This document shows, one piece after another, positions 1 to 8,650 of a stretch of 64,000 bases of DNA; position 1 is the first letter of the stretch, and every line of letters begins with the position of its first letter. The stretch spans positions 1 through 64,000 of the forward strand of contig JAFPWH010000015.1 in the NCBI GenBank assembly GCA_017395065.1. The letters are read 5' to 3'. The position numbers and the translations under genes were made by a program. Source of the DNA: Clostridia bacterium. Lineage in GTDB: Bacteria; Bacillota; Clostridia; Christensenellales; Aristaeellaceae. A model generated the notes under the pieces. That model saw nothing but the letters and a program-made list of their open reading frames with translations. It ran no database searches and was not told the DNA's origin.

Positions 1-49
1 TCAACTGTGATTTGACTTCTTCCTCGTTTAGGTGTATAATCTCTCCCAT
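1..49 (-). CDS. IS256-family (mutator-type) transposase, N-terminal fragment
   Basis: Only the first 16 codons are in the window. They read MGEIIHLNEEEVKSQL, which resembles the N-terminus I know from clostridial IS256-family transposases. The start is the ATG at 49-47, preceded by GGAGGG six bases upstream. The catalytic DDE domain is outside. It would move the element by cut-and-paste or copy-out/paste-in transposition. Confidence 0.65.
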   Translation of the reverse strand, partial: MGEIIHLNEEEVKSQL

Positions 50-141
50 GGAAGTCCCTCCTGTGTGTTTTGTGTTTGCAAACTATATTCTACACCCGGG
101 GACTTCCTTTTTCAATTGTGCGAAAAATATTATACGCTATC
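1..141 (-). mobile_element. IS256-family insertion sequence, one end only
   Basis: The left edge of the window holds the 5' end of an insertion sequence that continues outside. The probable terminal inverted repeat starts at 141 on the minus strand and begins GATAGCGTATAATATTTTTC; its GATA start, GTATAAT core and CACAATTG/AAAA stretch resemble the IS256 end. A transposase start codon with a good ribosome site lies 92 bases inside. The far end and any target duplication are outside the window, so the exact boundary is inferred from where ArdC similarity stops (about 141/142). Confidence 0.7.
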
Positions 142-671
142 GACAGCTCGGGAATGACGATCGTGTCCGTTGACGGGGAATAGTACGCCTTGTCCGAGCG
201 GCAGGGCTTGAAGATGACGCCAGATCGGTCGATGTAATCGAGAATGACGTGTTCGGCCTTATCGTCCGGATGCAGGGTGCTGCCGGGATCGGTGTTTTCC
301 GTTTCCGATATGCGCCAACGGGGCTGTATATTCTCGCACTGATTGATGTGGAAGACGTTGTAGTACCTGAGAATCGGGATGATCCTGATCTCGTCTGTGT
401 CCTTATCCTTTCCTTCGAGCAGCTTCCAGAACACGACAAAGCGGCTCTTTTCGCCCTTGCGGACGCTGCCGCCCAACGCCTTTGCTTGATTGAAAGTGAT
501 GTACTCGCCGGGACGTCCGAGAAGCAGCTGGTTGAGCAGGGAGTACGGTTTGCCGGTGGAGTAGGAAATCGCGCCTGCGCCGGAACAGGCCCACGGACAA
601 TGCCAGGGCACAGTGCCTTTTGAAAGTTGATCGGGGATGCGGTCGGTAACGAGCTGATAAACGTCTGTCAT
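142..671 (-). pseudogene. ardC: ArdC-like antirestriction protein, truncated by the IS
   Basis: The first about 177 residues match the N-terminal ssDNA-binding domain of ArdC/DUF1738 proteins: the opening MTDVYQLVTDRI, the PWxxPW motif near residue 20, and the GEYITFNQAKALGG segment. Normal proteins continue from VIPELS into a zincin-like metallopeptidase domain with an HExxH motif; here the frame runs into the IS end after that serine and stops at 90, so the catalytic half is lost. The start chosen is the ATG at 671 with AAAGGAGA upstream; the longer upstream frame has no ribosome site. ArdC proteins travel on conjugative elements and blunt host restriction. The rest of the gene may lie on the other side of the IS. 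Confidence 0.75.
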
Positions 672-728
672 GGGGATTCTCCTTTCTGATATAGAGTTGT
701 GATATTGAAATTGCTTGCATAATAAAGC

Positions 729-757
729 TTGCAATTTTATCATAATTATGCTAAAAT
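729..757 (+). promoter_or_regulatory. Sigma-A promoter of the toxin-antitoxin pair
   Basis: TTGCAA at 729-734 and TAAAAT at 752-757 are separated by 17 bases, 33 bases before the antitoxin ATG. The region between the divergent ardC fragment and the antitoxin is AT-rich. Confidence 0.6.
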
Positions 758-789
758 AAATCATAGAGCAATGAAATGGAGGGAATGAA

Positions 790-1074
790 ATGTCTCAGAT
801 ACGTCCTGTTTCCGATCTTCGGAACAGCTTTGCGGAAATCTCACGGGCAGTGCACGAAAACCGCGAACCGGTGATCCTGACGCGGAACGGCTACGGCGAT
901 ATGGTCGTGATGTCCTATGAAGAGTATGAGAAGCTGCAGTACGAAATGATGGTGATGCGCGAGCTTCGGCAGGCAGAGGTCGAGGCCGAGACAACGGATA
1001 CGCGCTTTTCCCACAATGAAGTGATGGACAGCATTCGGACAAGACTAAAGGCGGTGAGCAAGACCAATGTATAG
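790..1074 (+). CDS. Type II antitoxin, Phd/YefM family
   Basis: The 94-residue protein has the Phd/YefM fold signature: an N-terminal SQIRPVSDLRNSFAEI segment, the NREPVILTRNGYGDMVVMS beta-hairpin and the YEEYEKL helix. In this family the N-terminal half binds operator DNA as a dimer and the C-terminal tail neutralises the toxin; the pair is normally autoregulated. GGAGGG lies seven bases before the ATG. The reading frame overlaps the toxin start by 8 bases, the usual translational coupling. Such pairs stabilise mobile elements, fitting the ArdC/IS neighbourhood. Confidence 0.9.
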   Translation: MSQIRPVSDLRNSFAEISRAVHENREPVILTRNGYGDMVVMSYEEYEKLQYEMMVMRELRQAEVEAETTDTRFSHNEVMDSIRTRLKAVSKTNV

Positions 1075-1372
1075 CGTCGTCTACCTACCCGGCGCGAAGC
1101 GACAATTGACAGATGCCGCTGTGTACATTGCTGAGGAACTGGCTTCGCCGGATGCTGCAGAAAGATTGCTTGACACAGTGGACGAAGTTGCCGAAAGCCT
1201 TGCGGAGATGCCGTACCGATACCCCATCTATCCGACACTGCACGCAATGAAGAACGAGATTCGCTATGTGCCGGTCATGAATTACCTGCTGTTCTACACC
1301 GTCCATGAAGAGCAGAAGAGCGTCGAAGTATGGCGATTCCTGCACCAGAGACAAAACGTACTGAGGCCGTAG
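1067..1372 (+). CDS. Type II toxin, RelE/ParE superfamily
   Basis: The 101-residue protein has the RelE/ParE pattern: YSVVYLPGAKRQL at the N-terminus, a long helical stretch, then EIRYVPVMNYLLFYTV and a C-terminal VEVWRFLHQRQN strand. The R-Y-x8-YxxFY arrangement is closer to ParE-type gyrase poisons than to ribosome-dependent RelE, but the target cannot be settled from sequence. The ATG is nested in the antitoxin stop region. Length is normal and no damage is visible, so the pair is probably functional. Confidence 0.88.
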   Translation: MYSVVYLPGAKRQLTDAAVYIAEELASPDAAERLLDTVDEVAESLAEMPYRYPIYPTLHAMKNEIRYVPVMNYLLFYTVHEEQKSVEVWRFLHQRQNVLRP

Positions 1373-1381
1373 CGTTGGGTT

Positions 1382-2062
1382 TCAAGTGTGCAGACTGAAG
1401 CTGACCTTCGGGAAGCCGTAGTGCTTTACGCTGCCCTTGTGCAGGATGATGCCGCCGTTGAAGCCGGTGATCGGGGAACAGATATAGAAGCCGTTGGCGT
1501 AGGAATCGGGATAGACGTTGATGAGCTTGTCCTTACCGTAATTGAGGTTATCGCGGAAGAATTTGGACAAAGCACGGCGAGTACGCTTGTCTGAACTGTA
1601 ACGTTTGATCGCGGCTTGCGCGCCGTCAGAGAAAACGAGCCTGCTCTTGGGGAGCGGCTCGTTCGTGTGTGATACGTGGGTCACCGTTTGTCCGGAGAGA
1701 ACTCTGTGCAGGGCGGATGCGGGGATCGTGAAACGCTGTACGTGGCCTTTCACGTCATCACAGGAATTGACCGACAGCCAGACGGCTTTACACGAGAGGA
1801 TCGAGCCGTCAAAGCGCAGGTGGATGTAATTATTGAGGTCGGAATCGAGGAAGGAACTTCTTTCGCCGGAAAGAAGGCTGAGGATCGCCGTCTTGTCAAC
1901 GTAGAAGCGCTGGGATTTCCCTCTTTCGGGCGAGTAGGTCTGAAGGGTAACGAAGTTGATCTCGGTCGGGCTGAGGGTGATCAGGATACGGTGCAGCAGG
2001 TTTGGATTGACAGTGCTGAGCGGGTTCGTGTTGTTCCAGGGGTTGAAGGTGATCGCAGACAT
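1382..2062 (-). CDS. Hypothetical protein of mobile-element type
   Basis: I do not recognise a family. The 226-residue protein starts at the ATG at 2062, which has GGAGACG seven bases upstream; the longer frame from 2089 has no ribosome site. It has no signal peptide or membrane segment, is mixed alpha/beta in composition, and has a basic middle (SSDKRTRRALSKFFRDN). It converges on the toxin gene with 9 bases between stop codons. Its place beside ArdC and a toxin-antitoxin pair suggests accessory cargo of a conjugative element, which is inference from context only. Confidence 0.5.
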   Translation of the reverse strand: MSAITFNPWNNTNPLSTVNPNLLHRILITLSPTEINFVTLQTYSPERGKSQRFYVDKTAILSLLSGERSSFLDSDLNNYIHLRFDGSILSCKAVWLSVNSCDDVKGHVQRFTIPASALHRVLSGQTVTHVSHTNEPLPKSRLVFSDGAQAAIKRYSSDKRTRRALSKFFRDNLNYGKDKLINVYPDSYANGFYICSPITGFNGGIILHKGSVKHYGFPKVSFSLHT

Positions 2063-2107
2063 AACGTCTCCTTTCGTACGCTGTTTCATGGCACAGCTGC
2101 CGTATTA

Positions 2108-2131
2108 TGTGAACGCTTGAAGCGTTTTCAC
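2108..2131. promoter_or_regulatory. Inverted repeat upstream of the 1382-2062 gene
   Basis: AACGCTTGAAGCGTT is a perfect palindrome extended by flanking GTGA/TCAC, 46 bases before the minus-strand start at 2062. It could be an operator or a leader hairpin. Confidence 0.3.
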
Positions 2132-2157
2132 CGATAGAATACCGTTTGAAGGCATAG

Positions 2158-2190
2158 AAAAAGCCCCGAAAGCGGGTGTGCTTCCGGGGC
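2158..2190 (-). terminator. Orphan Rho-independent terminator, minus strand
   Basis: On the minus strand GCCCCGGAAGC pairs with GCTTTCGGGGC and is followed by TTTTT. No minus-strand gene lies upstream, because the next gene to the right is on the plus strand. It is either a leader attenuator for the 1382-2062 gene or the leftover end of a lost gene. Confidence 0.55.
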
Positions 2191-2357
2191 AGGATGTGAA
2201 GGGCGGATTTACGCCGGATTATCTGGGAATGCCATTTAATCAATGAACATAATCTATTCCAACTCTTTTTTGATTCTTGACAATAACAAGCCTTTTACCT
2301 ATAATTCAGGTATGCTCTATGCTGAACCCCATTAATTCCTTGGAGAGGTCATGGAAA

Positions 2358-5336
2358 ATGAAGAAGCTGATGATGGTGCTGTTTATTGCTTCTATCCTCA
2401 CATTTGCAGCCTGTATGGCTATTGCGGAAACGAGCGGTACTTGCGGACTGGATGGGGACAATCTGACATGGGAATTGGATGATCAGGGCGTGCTGACTAT
2501 CAGCGGCAGCGGGAGAATGAGAAACTATTCCAGCATCACTTTCGGAGGGGACATAAAAGCTCCTTGGGGAGAGGATGTTAAGAAGGTTGTTATTTGCGAT
2601 GGAGTTACAAGCATCGGTGAGCTTGCATTTTTAGACTGCGATAGCTTGGAGAGTATAACAATACCCGACAGTGTCACAGACATTGGAGAAAGTGCATTTG
2701 CTTTTTGCGGAAATCTCAAGAGCATTACGCTTCCTAAGAATGTAGCGACTATAGGCGATAAGCTATTTGATCTTTGTGATCAATTATTATTTATAGATGT
2801 TAGCGAGGAAAACACCCATTTTGCGTCTTATGATGGATGTCTATATGATAAAGCACTGGTGGAATTAATACGTTGTCCAAATGGCAAGAAAAACGTGGTG
2901 TTCCCAGACACTATATTGAAAATACGAGACAGAGCATTTTCTTGGTGCAACAATTTGTCTGATATTGAGCTGCCGGATGGTTTGATCAGTATAGGTGATG
3001 AGGCTTTCTACATGTGTAATCTTTTGAGAAGCGTTAAGCTTTCACATAATGTTTCCTACATGGGCAAGGAAGCTTTTGATATGTGTTTGAGTCTGCACAG
3101 TATTGACGTCGATGAAAATAACGGCTTTTACTCTTCGATCGAAGGGTGTCTTTATGATAAGAAACAGGAAACAATAATATGCTGTCCAAGCACAAAAACA
3201 CAAATCACATTGCCTGACAGTTTAGTATATATAAATGACGGAGCCTTTTTTTGCTGTGACATATCAAACATAGAACTGCCAAACAGTGTAAAATACATAG
3301 GTGAGGATGCTTTTTGTCTTTGCGAACAGCTGCAAAGCATAACGATTCCATATGGCATCACGAACATAAAGCACAGAACATTCTCCTACTGCGAAAGCAT
3401 GGAAAGCATTTCATTACCCGAAAGCTTGATAGGTATAAGTTGGTCGGCCTTTTATGGCTGTAATAGTTTGGAAAGCATTATCATACCGGATGAGGTAAAG
3501 ACAATAGATCCATCTGCATTTAAAAACTGCGATGCGATCCTATACGCCAACGAAAATACAAGTGCATCATCTGCTTTGCTCAGAGCGGGATATGATTACA
3601 CGGTTTTGGGCAACAAGGGTACATGGGGCAATCTGAATTGGTCGATAGACGGCGAAGGTATTCTGTCTGTCAGCGGGACCGGTGAGATGATAAGTTTTGA
3701 ACCGGACAGCAATAACGCATGGCTGGGTAAAAAAGATTCCCTCACCGAAGTGCATATCGGTGAAGGAGTAACAAGTATCGGCGATCTGGCGTTTCGCGAT
3801 TGCAGTAGTCTGACAACCATCACCATTCCAAGCAGCGTAACGACTGTCGGCAGCGGGGCTTTTGTTGGCTGTACTGGCTTAAAGAGGTTTACGGTTTCCA
3901 TTGACAACGATTATTTGGCGGCGATCGATGGCGTGCTGTTCAGTAAGCCCGACAGGCAGCTGTTATGCTATCCCCCCAATATGCCTGATGATGTTTATCA
4001 GATACCGAAAGGGATAAAAGAAATCGGGGATTCTGCATTCAATGCGTGCAAAAATCTCAAAATGGTGATCATTCCTGACAGTGTGACAAGCATTGATGAC
4101 TACGCTTTCAATGGCTGCACTAACCTTCTGCGGATCGTTGTTCCCGACAGCGTTACCATGATCGGCGCATATGCTTTCAATGACTGTTCAAGTCTGAAAG
4201 AGATCACTCTTCCCGACGCAGTTGTCAGTATCGGCCAGAAGGCATTCCCTTTGGCCGTTGTCATCAGGACAGCTCAAATAGATTCTGCCGCAGCTCAAGC
4301 ACTGAGCAAGGCAGGATACAGTTTCAGATTGCCGGATACACAGTACGATCTCAGATTCCTGTTCAAAAACGACCTAATCAGTGGATTGGAACTCTTAAAC
4401 GCCGATAAAAACATAACTGACGTGCTCTTTACGGACGGCATCACACAAATCGGCGAAAATGCGTTTTCCGATTGTATTTATCTCACGTCAGTGACAATTC
4501 CGGAAGGTGTAGAGGCTATTGAAGACAGGGCTTTTTACGGCTGCCAACGATTGGCGTCTGTTATCATTCCCGGCAGTGTCGTGGACATCGGGGACGATGC
4601 GTTTACGGGGAGTGAGCAGCTGATCATTACAGTGGACAGAAATTCATATGCCAAGGACTGGTGCCTTGAAAACGGAATAGAATATACTTATTCCGATATT
4701 TTGGATTGGCTGAATGATGATTACGTATTTCCGTCAACGCCAACTCCCACGCCCACGCCTGAAATGAGCAGCCTGACGACCTATGAGAATGCATCCATAA
4801 ACCCATCGTCTGACAAGGCCAGCATCATGATTTTGCAAAAGCTCCTGAAAGAACAGGGTTGGTTCGACAGCGATGCTGACGGTATATACAGCACCTCAAC
4901 GGTTGAAAGTGTACTGGGTTTCCAGAGCTATGTAAACGCTGTAAGCGGCTATGATAAGCTTGTTGTAAGCGGCATAGCCGATGAAGATACGCTTGATGCA
5001 TTGATGAGCGGCCTTTATATAAATCCCGCTTCTGCCACTGTACAGCCTTCTCCGACCGCCACGCCCATCGTTTGGAAGGACGTTTATGAAACGATGTACG
5101 CACGCGCCTTAGTCAACGGTACTGCGGTATACAGAAGTCCGGACCTCAATGATATATGGGCAAACGTGAACACAAATAACGAATTTCTGCTAAAGGCCGT
5201 CAGTGATGATTGGCTGATGATCATAAATCCGGTGAACAATTATACAGCCTATGTGCTGAAGAATGAGTTTATCACATACCGCTTGCAGAAAGATACGCCT
5301 GCCCCTACGGCAACACCTGCTCCTACACCCACATAA
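2358..5336 (+). CDS. Secreted leucine-rich repeat protein, BspA/LRR_5 type
   Basis: The 992-residue protein begins with a signal peptide (MKKLMMVLFIASILTFAACM...). Residues about 28-60 and again about 415-450 hold a paired opening module (GTxG..LTW..D..G.LxISGxG), each followed by runs of LRR_5 repeats of the form S-I-x-x-I-x-x-x-A-F-x-x-C-x-x-L. A PT-rich linker near residue 795 leads to a peptidoglycan-binding-like helical domain (about 820-885), another PT linker and an SH3-like domain (about 908-974). Start is the ATG at 2358 with GGAGAGG upstream. BspA-like proteins sit at the cell surface and bind host or bacterial ligands. The gene is clearly more AT-rich than its surroundings. It ends in a PTPT linker at a TAA that looks like a frameshift. 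Confidence 0.88.
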   Translation: MKKLMMVLFIASILTFAACMAIAETSGTCGLDGDNLTWELDDQGVLTISGSGRMRNYSSITFGGDIKAPWGEDVKKVVICDGVTSIGELAFLDCDSLESITIPDSVTDIGESAFAFCGNLKSITLPKNVATIGDKLFDLCDQLLFIDVSEENTHFASYDGCLYDKALVELIRCPNGKKNVVFPDTILKIRDRAFSWCNNLSDIELPDGLISIGDEAFYMCNLLRSVKLSHNVSYMGKEAFDMCLSLHSIDVDENNGFYSSIEGCLYDKKQETIICCPSTKTQITLPDSLVYINDGAFFCCDISNIELPNSVKYIGEDAFCLCEQLQSITIPYGITNIKHRTFSYCESMESISLPESLIGISWSAFYGCNSLESIIIPDEVKTIDPSAFKNCDAILYANENTSASSALLRAGYDYTVLGNKGTWGNLNWSIDGEGILSVSGTGEMISFEPDSNNAWLGKKDSLTEVHIGEGVTSIGDLAFRDCSSLTTITIPSSVTTVGSGAFVGCTGLKRFTVSIDNDYLAAIDGVLFSKPDRQLLCYPPNMPDDVYQIPKGIKEIGDSAFNACKNLKMVIIPDSVTSIDDYAFNGCTNLLRIVVPDSVTMIGAYAFNDCSSLKEITLPDAVVSIGQKAFPLAVVIRTAQIDSAAAQALSKAGYSFRLPDTQYDLRFLFKNDLISGLELLNADKNITDVLFTDGITQIGENAFSDCIYLTSVTIPEGVEAIEDRAFYGCQRLASVIIPGSVVDIGDDAFTGSEQLIITVDRNSYAKDWCLENGIEYTYSDILDWLNDDYVFPSTPTPTPTPEMSSLTTYENASINPSSDKASIMILQKLLKEQGWFDSDADGIYSTSTVESVLGFQSYVNAVSGYDKLVVSGIADEDTLDALMSGLYINPASATVQPSPTATPIVWKDVYETMYARALVNGTAVYRSPDLNDIWANVNTNNEFLLKAVSDDWLMIINPVNNYTAYVLKNEFITYRLQKDTPAPTATPAPTPT

Positions 5337-5377
5337 AACCTGAAAAGAAAACTTCGTCCATAGCGGTACCACTGCTC

Positions 5378-5920
5378 ATGCCGGATCAGTATGAAACAGG
5401 CATGCATGTTTACTTTGGCACCTATGAACAGGATGGCAACATGGAAAACGGTCCTGAGGACATCGAATGGATCATCCTGGACATTCAAAGCGACAGGGTG
5501 TTGCTTATGAGCCGCTACGCACTGGACAGGGTGATTTACAACAACAACGCGGCGAATGGAATCTATTGGCAAGACAGCAATCTGAGAAGCTGGCTGAATG
5601 GTGAATTCCTTGAAAGTGCCTTTACCTACTACGAGCAAAAGCGTATTTTTGCCGATGGAGACGATCTGGTCACAATACTGCACATCAACAGTCTCGACTG
5701 GTATCTGGGAACGGAAGACGCGGATCGCATCTGCTATCCCAGCGTCTACGCCGAAAGCAAGGTCGGGCGCTTCGAAAACGGCGCGTGTAGTTGGTTTGTG
5801 AACACCGATACGCGTACCCATTACGGGACCGCCGTCAGCAGTGCGGGCAGGTTCTACACGGTCACCGAAAACAATCTGGCGCTCGTGCGCCCATGCCTGT
5901 GGGTTGAGCTAAACCAGTAA
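5378..5920 (+). CDS. DUF6273 domain, probably the frameshifted C-terminus of the LRR protein
   Basis: The 180 residues carry a DUF6273 domain: V.FGTYEQDG, IEWIILDI, LRSWLNGEFLESAF and a closing ALVRPCLWVELN. The ATG at 5378 has no ribosome site. The same frame is open upstream through 5333 and reads straight on from the PT-rich linker of the LRR gene (...IKPEKKTSSIAVPLL...), so one missing base near 5325-5332 would explain the split. The protein at 58119 is a paralogue with its own signal peptide, which shows that this domain is normally exported. Function of DUF6273 is not known to me. It may be expressed only if the frameshift is a sequence error or a phase-variable change. Confidence 0.7.
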   Translation: MPDQYETGMHVYFGTYEQDGNMENGPEDIEWIILDIQSDRVLLMSRYALDRVIYNNNAANGIYWQDSNLRSWLNGEFLESAFTYYEQKRIFADGDDLVTILHINSLDWYLGTEDADRICYPSVYAESKVGRFENGACSWFVNTDTRTHYGTAVSSAGRFYTVTENNLALVRPCLWVELNQ

Positions 5921-5978
5921 ACAAACACAACAAGCGGGGTTGTAGTATAATCAGACTCAAGGCTACTCAATCAGATAA

Positions 5979-6014
5979 AAGAAACGGCAACCGTCAATTC
6001 AGTTGCCGCTTCTT
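5979..6014 (+). terminator. Terminator after the LRR/DUF6273 gene
   Basis: CGGCAAC at 5985-5991 pairs with GTTGCCG at 6002-6008, extended by AAGAA/TTCTT. The T-tract is poor on the plus strand. Confidence 0.5.
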
Positions 6015-6045
6015 GTCGGTTCTATCAAGCATCTCAACAAGCTTC

Positions 6046-6074
6046 TTGACACAGGGGATGCTTTCAAATATAAT
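6046..6074 (+). promoter_or_regulatory. Perfect consensus sigma-A promoter with no long gene
   Basis: TTGACA (6046-6051), a 17-base spacer and TATAAT (6069-6074) match the consensus fully. No plus-strand gene longer than 14 codons follows before the convergent rubrerythrin gene. Confidence 0.8.
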
Positions 6075-6080
6075 ACTTTT

Positions 6081-6190
6081 GGAGTCCCACCATGGCATCC
6101 CACTTTGAGTGTTTCCGGCAGGCTCTTTGGCCGTGAATCAAAAGTGGGAGTCCCACCATAACGGGATGGTTTTGTCAGTCGGTGCTTTCC
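6081..6190 (+). ncRNA. Candidate small RNA or leader peptide
   Basis: Downstream of the consensus promoter the transcript would hold a 13-base direct repeat GGAGTCCCACCAT at 6081-6093 and 6147-6159, and a hairpin of CCCACTTTGA (6099-6108) with TCAAAAGTGGG (6138-6148). A 14-codon frame (ATG 6092, TGA 6136) sits after GGAG. Whether the product is an RNA, a tiny peptide or an antisense regulator of the convergent rubrerythrin gene is open. No U-rich terminator was found before 6230. Confidence 0.3.
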
Positions 6191-6233
6191 GGAACCTTGA
6201 AAATTTCACGTTTGCTTATGAATTTTAGGGTTT

Positions 6234-6782
6234 TTACTTCCCAAAATACCTGTCCAGCAGGCCCTTGAACGCCTTGCCGTGCCGGGCTTCATCGCGGGCC
6301 ATTTCGTGGACGGTGTCGTGGATGGCGTCAAGGCCCAGGGCTTTGGCTTTTTTGGCCAGCTCGGTTTTGCCGGCGGTGGCGCCGTTTTCGGCGGCTACGC
6401 GGACTTCGAGGTTCTTTTTGGTGCTGGGGCTTACGCATTCGCCCAGGAGCTCCGCGAATTTCGCGGCGTGCTCGGCTTCTTCGAACGCGGCGGTCTTCCA
6501 GTATTCGGCGATCTCGGGATAGCCTTCCCGCGCGGCGGCGCGGCCCATGGCCAGGTACATGCCGACCTCGGAGCACTCGCCCTCGAAGTTGGCGCGCAGG
6601 CCTTCCTTGATGTCCTCGGGTACGTCGGAGGCGATGCCGATGATGTGCTCGGCGGCCCAATCCAGACGGTCCTCTACGACCTCGACGAACTTCTCGCCCG
6701 GCTGCTTGCAGCGGGGGCACTTCTCGGGGCGCTCTTCGCTCTCAACGATTTCGCCGCATACGGTGCATCTCCATTTTTTCAT
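6234..6782 (-). CDS. Rubrerythrin, N-terminal rubredoxin type
   Basis: The 182-residue protein starts with a rubredoxin knuckle (C6, C9, C22, C25) followed by a ferritin-like diiron domain with [19 protein letters not shown] and DEARHGKAF. This domain order is that of reverse rubrerythrin, an NADH/rubredoxin-linked peroxidase of anaerobes that removes H2O2 in the cytoplasm. Start is the ATG at 6782 with AAGGAG about ten bases upstream; the longer frame to 6872 has no ribosome site. It is a single-gene unit; a consensus promoter on the opposite strand points at its 3' end. Confidence 0.93.
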   Translation of the reverse strand: MKKWRCTVCGEIVESEERPEKCPRCKQPGEKFVEVVEDRLDWAAEHIIGIASDVPEDIKEGLRANFEGECSEVGMYLAMGRAAAREGYPEIAEYWKTAAFEEAEHAAKFAELLGECVSPSTKKNLEVRVAAENGATAGKTELAKKAKALGLDAIHDTVHEMARDEARHGKAFKGLLDRYFGK

Positions 6783-6966
6783 GCTGTTTAGTCTCCTTTT
6801 CGTATTGAATCTTGCGGCCCTTGCGGGCTGTGCTTCGTTTGTATCATAGTATGAAACCCGTGCGTTAGTCAAGACAAACTTATGGGCGGGGAAGGCGCGT
6901 TTTCCTTCCCGAAAAACGATCGGGCGGCTTTTCCGGAATGCCCCGAAGGGGTGCGGGAAAGAGAAG

Positions 6967-7015
6967 GAAAAGGCCCCCGATCCGCCAAACGCGGCGGTAC
7001 GAGGGCCTTTTCGGA
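6967..7015 (-). terminator. Terminator of the deacetylase gene
   Basis: AAAAGGCCC at about 6968 pairs with GGGCCTTTT near 7004-7012, with an inner CCGCC/GGCGG stem. It lies 40 bases past the stop codon of the minus-strand gene, and T-tracts occur on both strands. Confidence 0.75.
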
Positions 7016-7053
7016 AAACGGAAGCGTTTCGCTTGAGGCGCGCCTTATGCGGC

Positions 7054-8466
7054 TCAGCCTGCCGAATTCAGGAACATTTCGAGCTCGGTGCCGCTGGGAT
7101 AGGTGCTCTCGTCGCCGGCGACGTAGGTGCTGGGATTGAACTTCGCGCCGCTGGAGAAGAGGACAGACTGCGTCGCCGTGCCGGCAAGCCCGTCTGCCGA
7201 GAGGCTGTTGTAGTACTGGAACAGGCGCACCGCGAGCTTGGTGTCGTCGCCGTAATCGCCGTCGACCGCGGCGGCGCTGCTCAGGTACCCAAGGTCGATC
7301 AGGCGCTTTTGCATCAGCTGCACGATGTACATCTGCGTGTAGTGCTTTTTGCCCACCATTGTGAACTCCTGATACACGAAGGGATAGGGCTCGGGGATGG
7401 CGCTGTCGCCCGTAAGGCTGCTCTTGGCGTTGGGTTCGTAGCCCAGCATTTCGTTCAGCGTGACCAGCTCGAAGCCTTGCTCCACCGCATAGGGGATGAT
7501 CTCTTCCAGCTTTTTGAGGTCGGCGTCCTTGCAGTGGAACAGGTAGATGTAGCCGGGCTTCAGGCTCTTTTTAATGTCCGTGATCGAGGCATTGCTGCCG
7601 GAGAACGTCCAGTGCGCTATGCCCTTGTAGTTGCCAAGCTGTATCAGGTACTGGTGCGTGCGCAGGTCGGTTTCACCGTTGCCGCCGGGCAGGCGCACGA
7701 AGTGCATATCGTAGTTTACGCCCAGCGCGTTGTTGACCGCCAGCTGCGTCTGGTAGATCTCGTAGGCCAGGCCCGCGTCGTCCAGCGAATAGACGCGCTT
7801 TTCGCGCTCGTGATCGTAGGTGTGGTTTTCGATCTCGAAGGACAGCTTGTCTGCGCGGCGCAGCGCTTCCTGCAGGGTGGGCTTCGCGTCCACGACGCTG
7901 CCGATGGCGAACAGCGTGATCTTCGCCTTGTTGCTCTCGGCGATGGTGATGATCTTGTTCAGGTTGTCGACTTCGTTTAAGTCGTCCACGGTGATGGCGA
8001 TGCGCTTGCTGTCCGTGGGGCCCTTTTCGATGATCGGCAGGTACTGCACGGGCTGCGGCGTCGCGCCGGGCGTGAGGCTTTGCAGATATTCCTCCGCCGT
8101 GTACACTTCGCCCAGGCCGTTTACGCTCAGGGGGTTCGTGCCGGTCGGCTCCGTGGTGACGGGGACCAGATCCGTGTCCGTGCCCTGGACGGGCGCCGTC
8201 ACGGCGGGCGAAGCGTCGGCCGTCACGTCGTTCGTGCCGCCCTTTCCGCCGGAGCAGGCCACCGCGATGATGATGATGGCGACGATGACCGCCAGCAGCG
8301 CCGCGCCCAGAATGATGAGCTGCTTTTGCTGCTGCTGCTTTTTCTGCCGCGTGGTGGAGCGCTTTTTGATCTCCGCGATCGCCTTTTGCGGGTCCTTGGC
8401 GCCCTTGGCCGTGGCGGGCTTTATGCTGCGATTGGGCTTTTGCACCCTGTTTTGATTACTGTCCAT
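7054..8466 (-). CDS. Membrane-anchored polysaccharide deacetylase with peptidoglycan-binding domain
   Basis: The 470-residue protein has a basic, Gln-rich cytoplasmic head, one membrane segment (about residues 49-70), a Thr/Pro-rich linker, a NodB-type deacetylase domain (about 150-335) and a C-terminal helical domain like PG_binding_1 (about 385-450). Deacetylase motifs are AITVDD (metal Asp) and ENHTYDH (two metal His), followed by RLPGGNG. It probably removes acetyl groups from cell-wall glycan outside the membrane; N-acetylglucosamine in peptidoglycan is the likely substrate but is not proven by the sequence. It stands alone with its own terminator. Confidence 0.88.
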   Translation of the reverse strand: MDSNQNRVQKPNRSIKPATAKGAKDPQKAIAEIKKRSTTRQKKQQQQKQLIILGAALLAVIVAIIIIAVACSGGKGGTNDVTADASPAVTAPVQGTDTDLVPVTTEPTGTNPLSVNGLGEVYTAEEYLQSLTPGATPQPVQYLPIIEKGPTDSKRIAITVDDLNEVDNLNKIITIAESNKAKITLFAIGSVVDAKPTLQEALRRADKLSFEIENHTYDHEREKRVYSLDDAGLAYEIYQTQLAVNNALGVNYDMHFVRLPGGNGETDLRTHQYLIQLGNYKGIAHWTFSGSNASITDIKKSLKPGYIYLFHCKDADLKKLEEIIPYAVEQGFELVTLNEMLGYEPNAKSSLTGDSAIPEPYPFVYQEFTMVGKKHYTQMYIVQLMQKRLIDLGYLSSAAAVDGDYGDDTKLAVRLFQYYNSLSADGLAGTATQSVLFSSGAKFNPSTYVAGDESTYPSGTELEMFLNSAG

Positions 8467-8615
8467 GGAGGCCTCCGCTTATGTACATAGAAATACGGTA
8501 GTATAATACCACAGTTTCCGCGTAAAATCAATGGGTTTTGACAAAAAATCGTAACATTTTTGAAATATTTTTAGGCGGCATAGCGCCCGTTGCCCGCAAT
8601 TTAACCAAAGAGCTA

Positions 8616-8644
8616 TTGCGTTTAACATTCCGAGGCGCTATAAT
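8616..8644 (+). promoter_or_regulatory. Promoter of the lysine riboswitch/dapA unit
   Basis: TTGCGT (8616-8621) and TATAAT (8639-8644) are 17 bases apart, so transcription would start right at the riboswitch. Bases 8467-8615 hold no gene. Confidence 0.7.
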
Positions 8645-8650
8645 ACAGGC

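Noticed and set aside
2163-2190. Terminator for the 2358-5336 gene or its upstream neighbour
   Set aside because: The T-tract lies on the minus strand and the hairpin is upstream of the plus-strand gene, so it cannot serve it; kept as an orphan.
5325-5340. Programmed ribosomal frameshift at the LRR/DUF6273 junction
   Set aside because: No slippery heptamer of the X-XXY-YYZ type precedes the TAA and no clear downstream stem was seen; a one-base loss or error is simpler.
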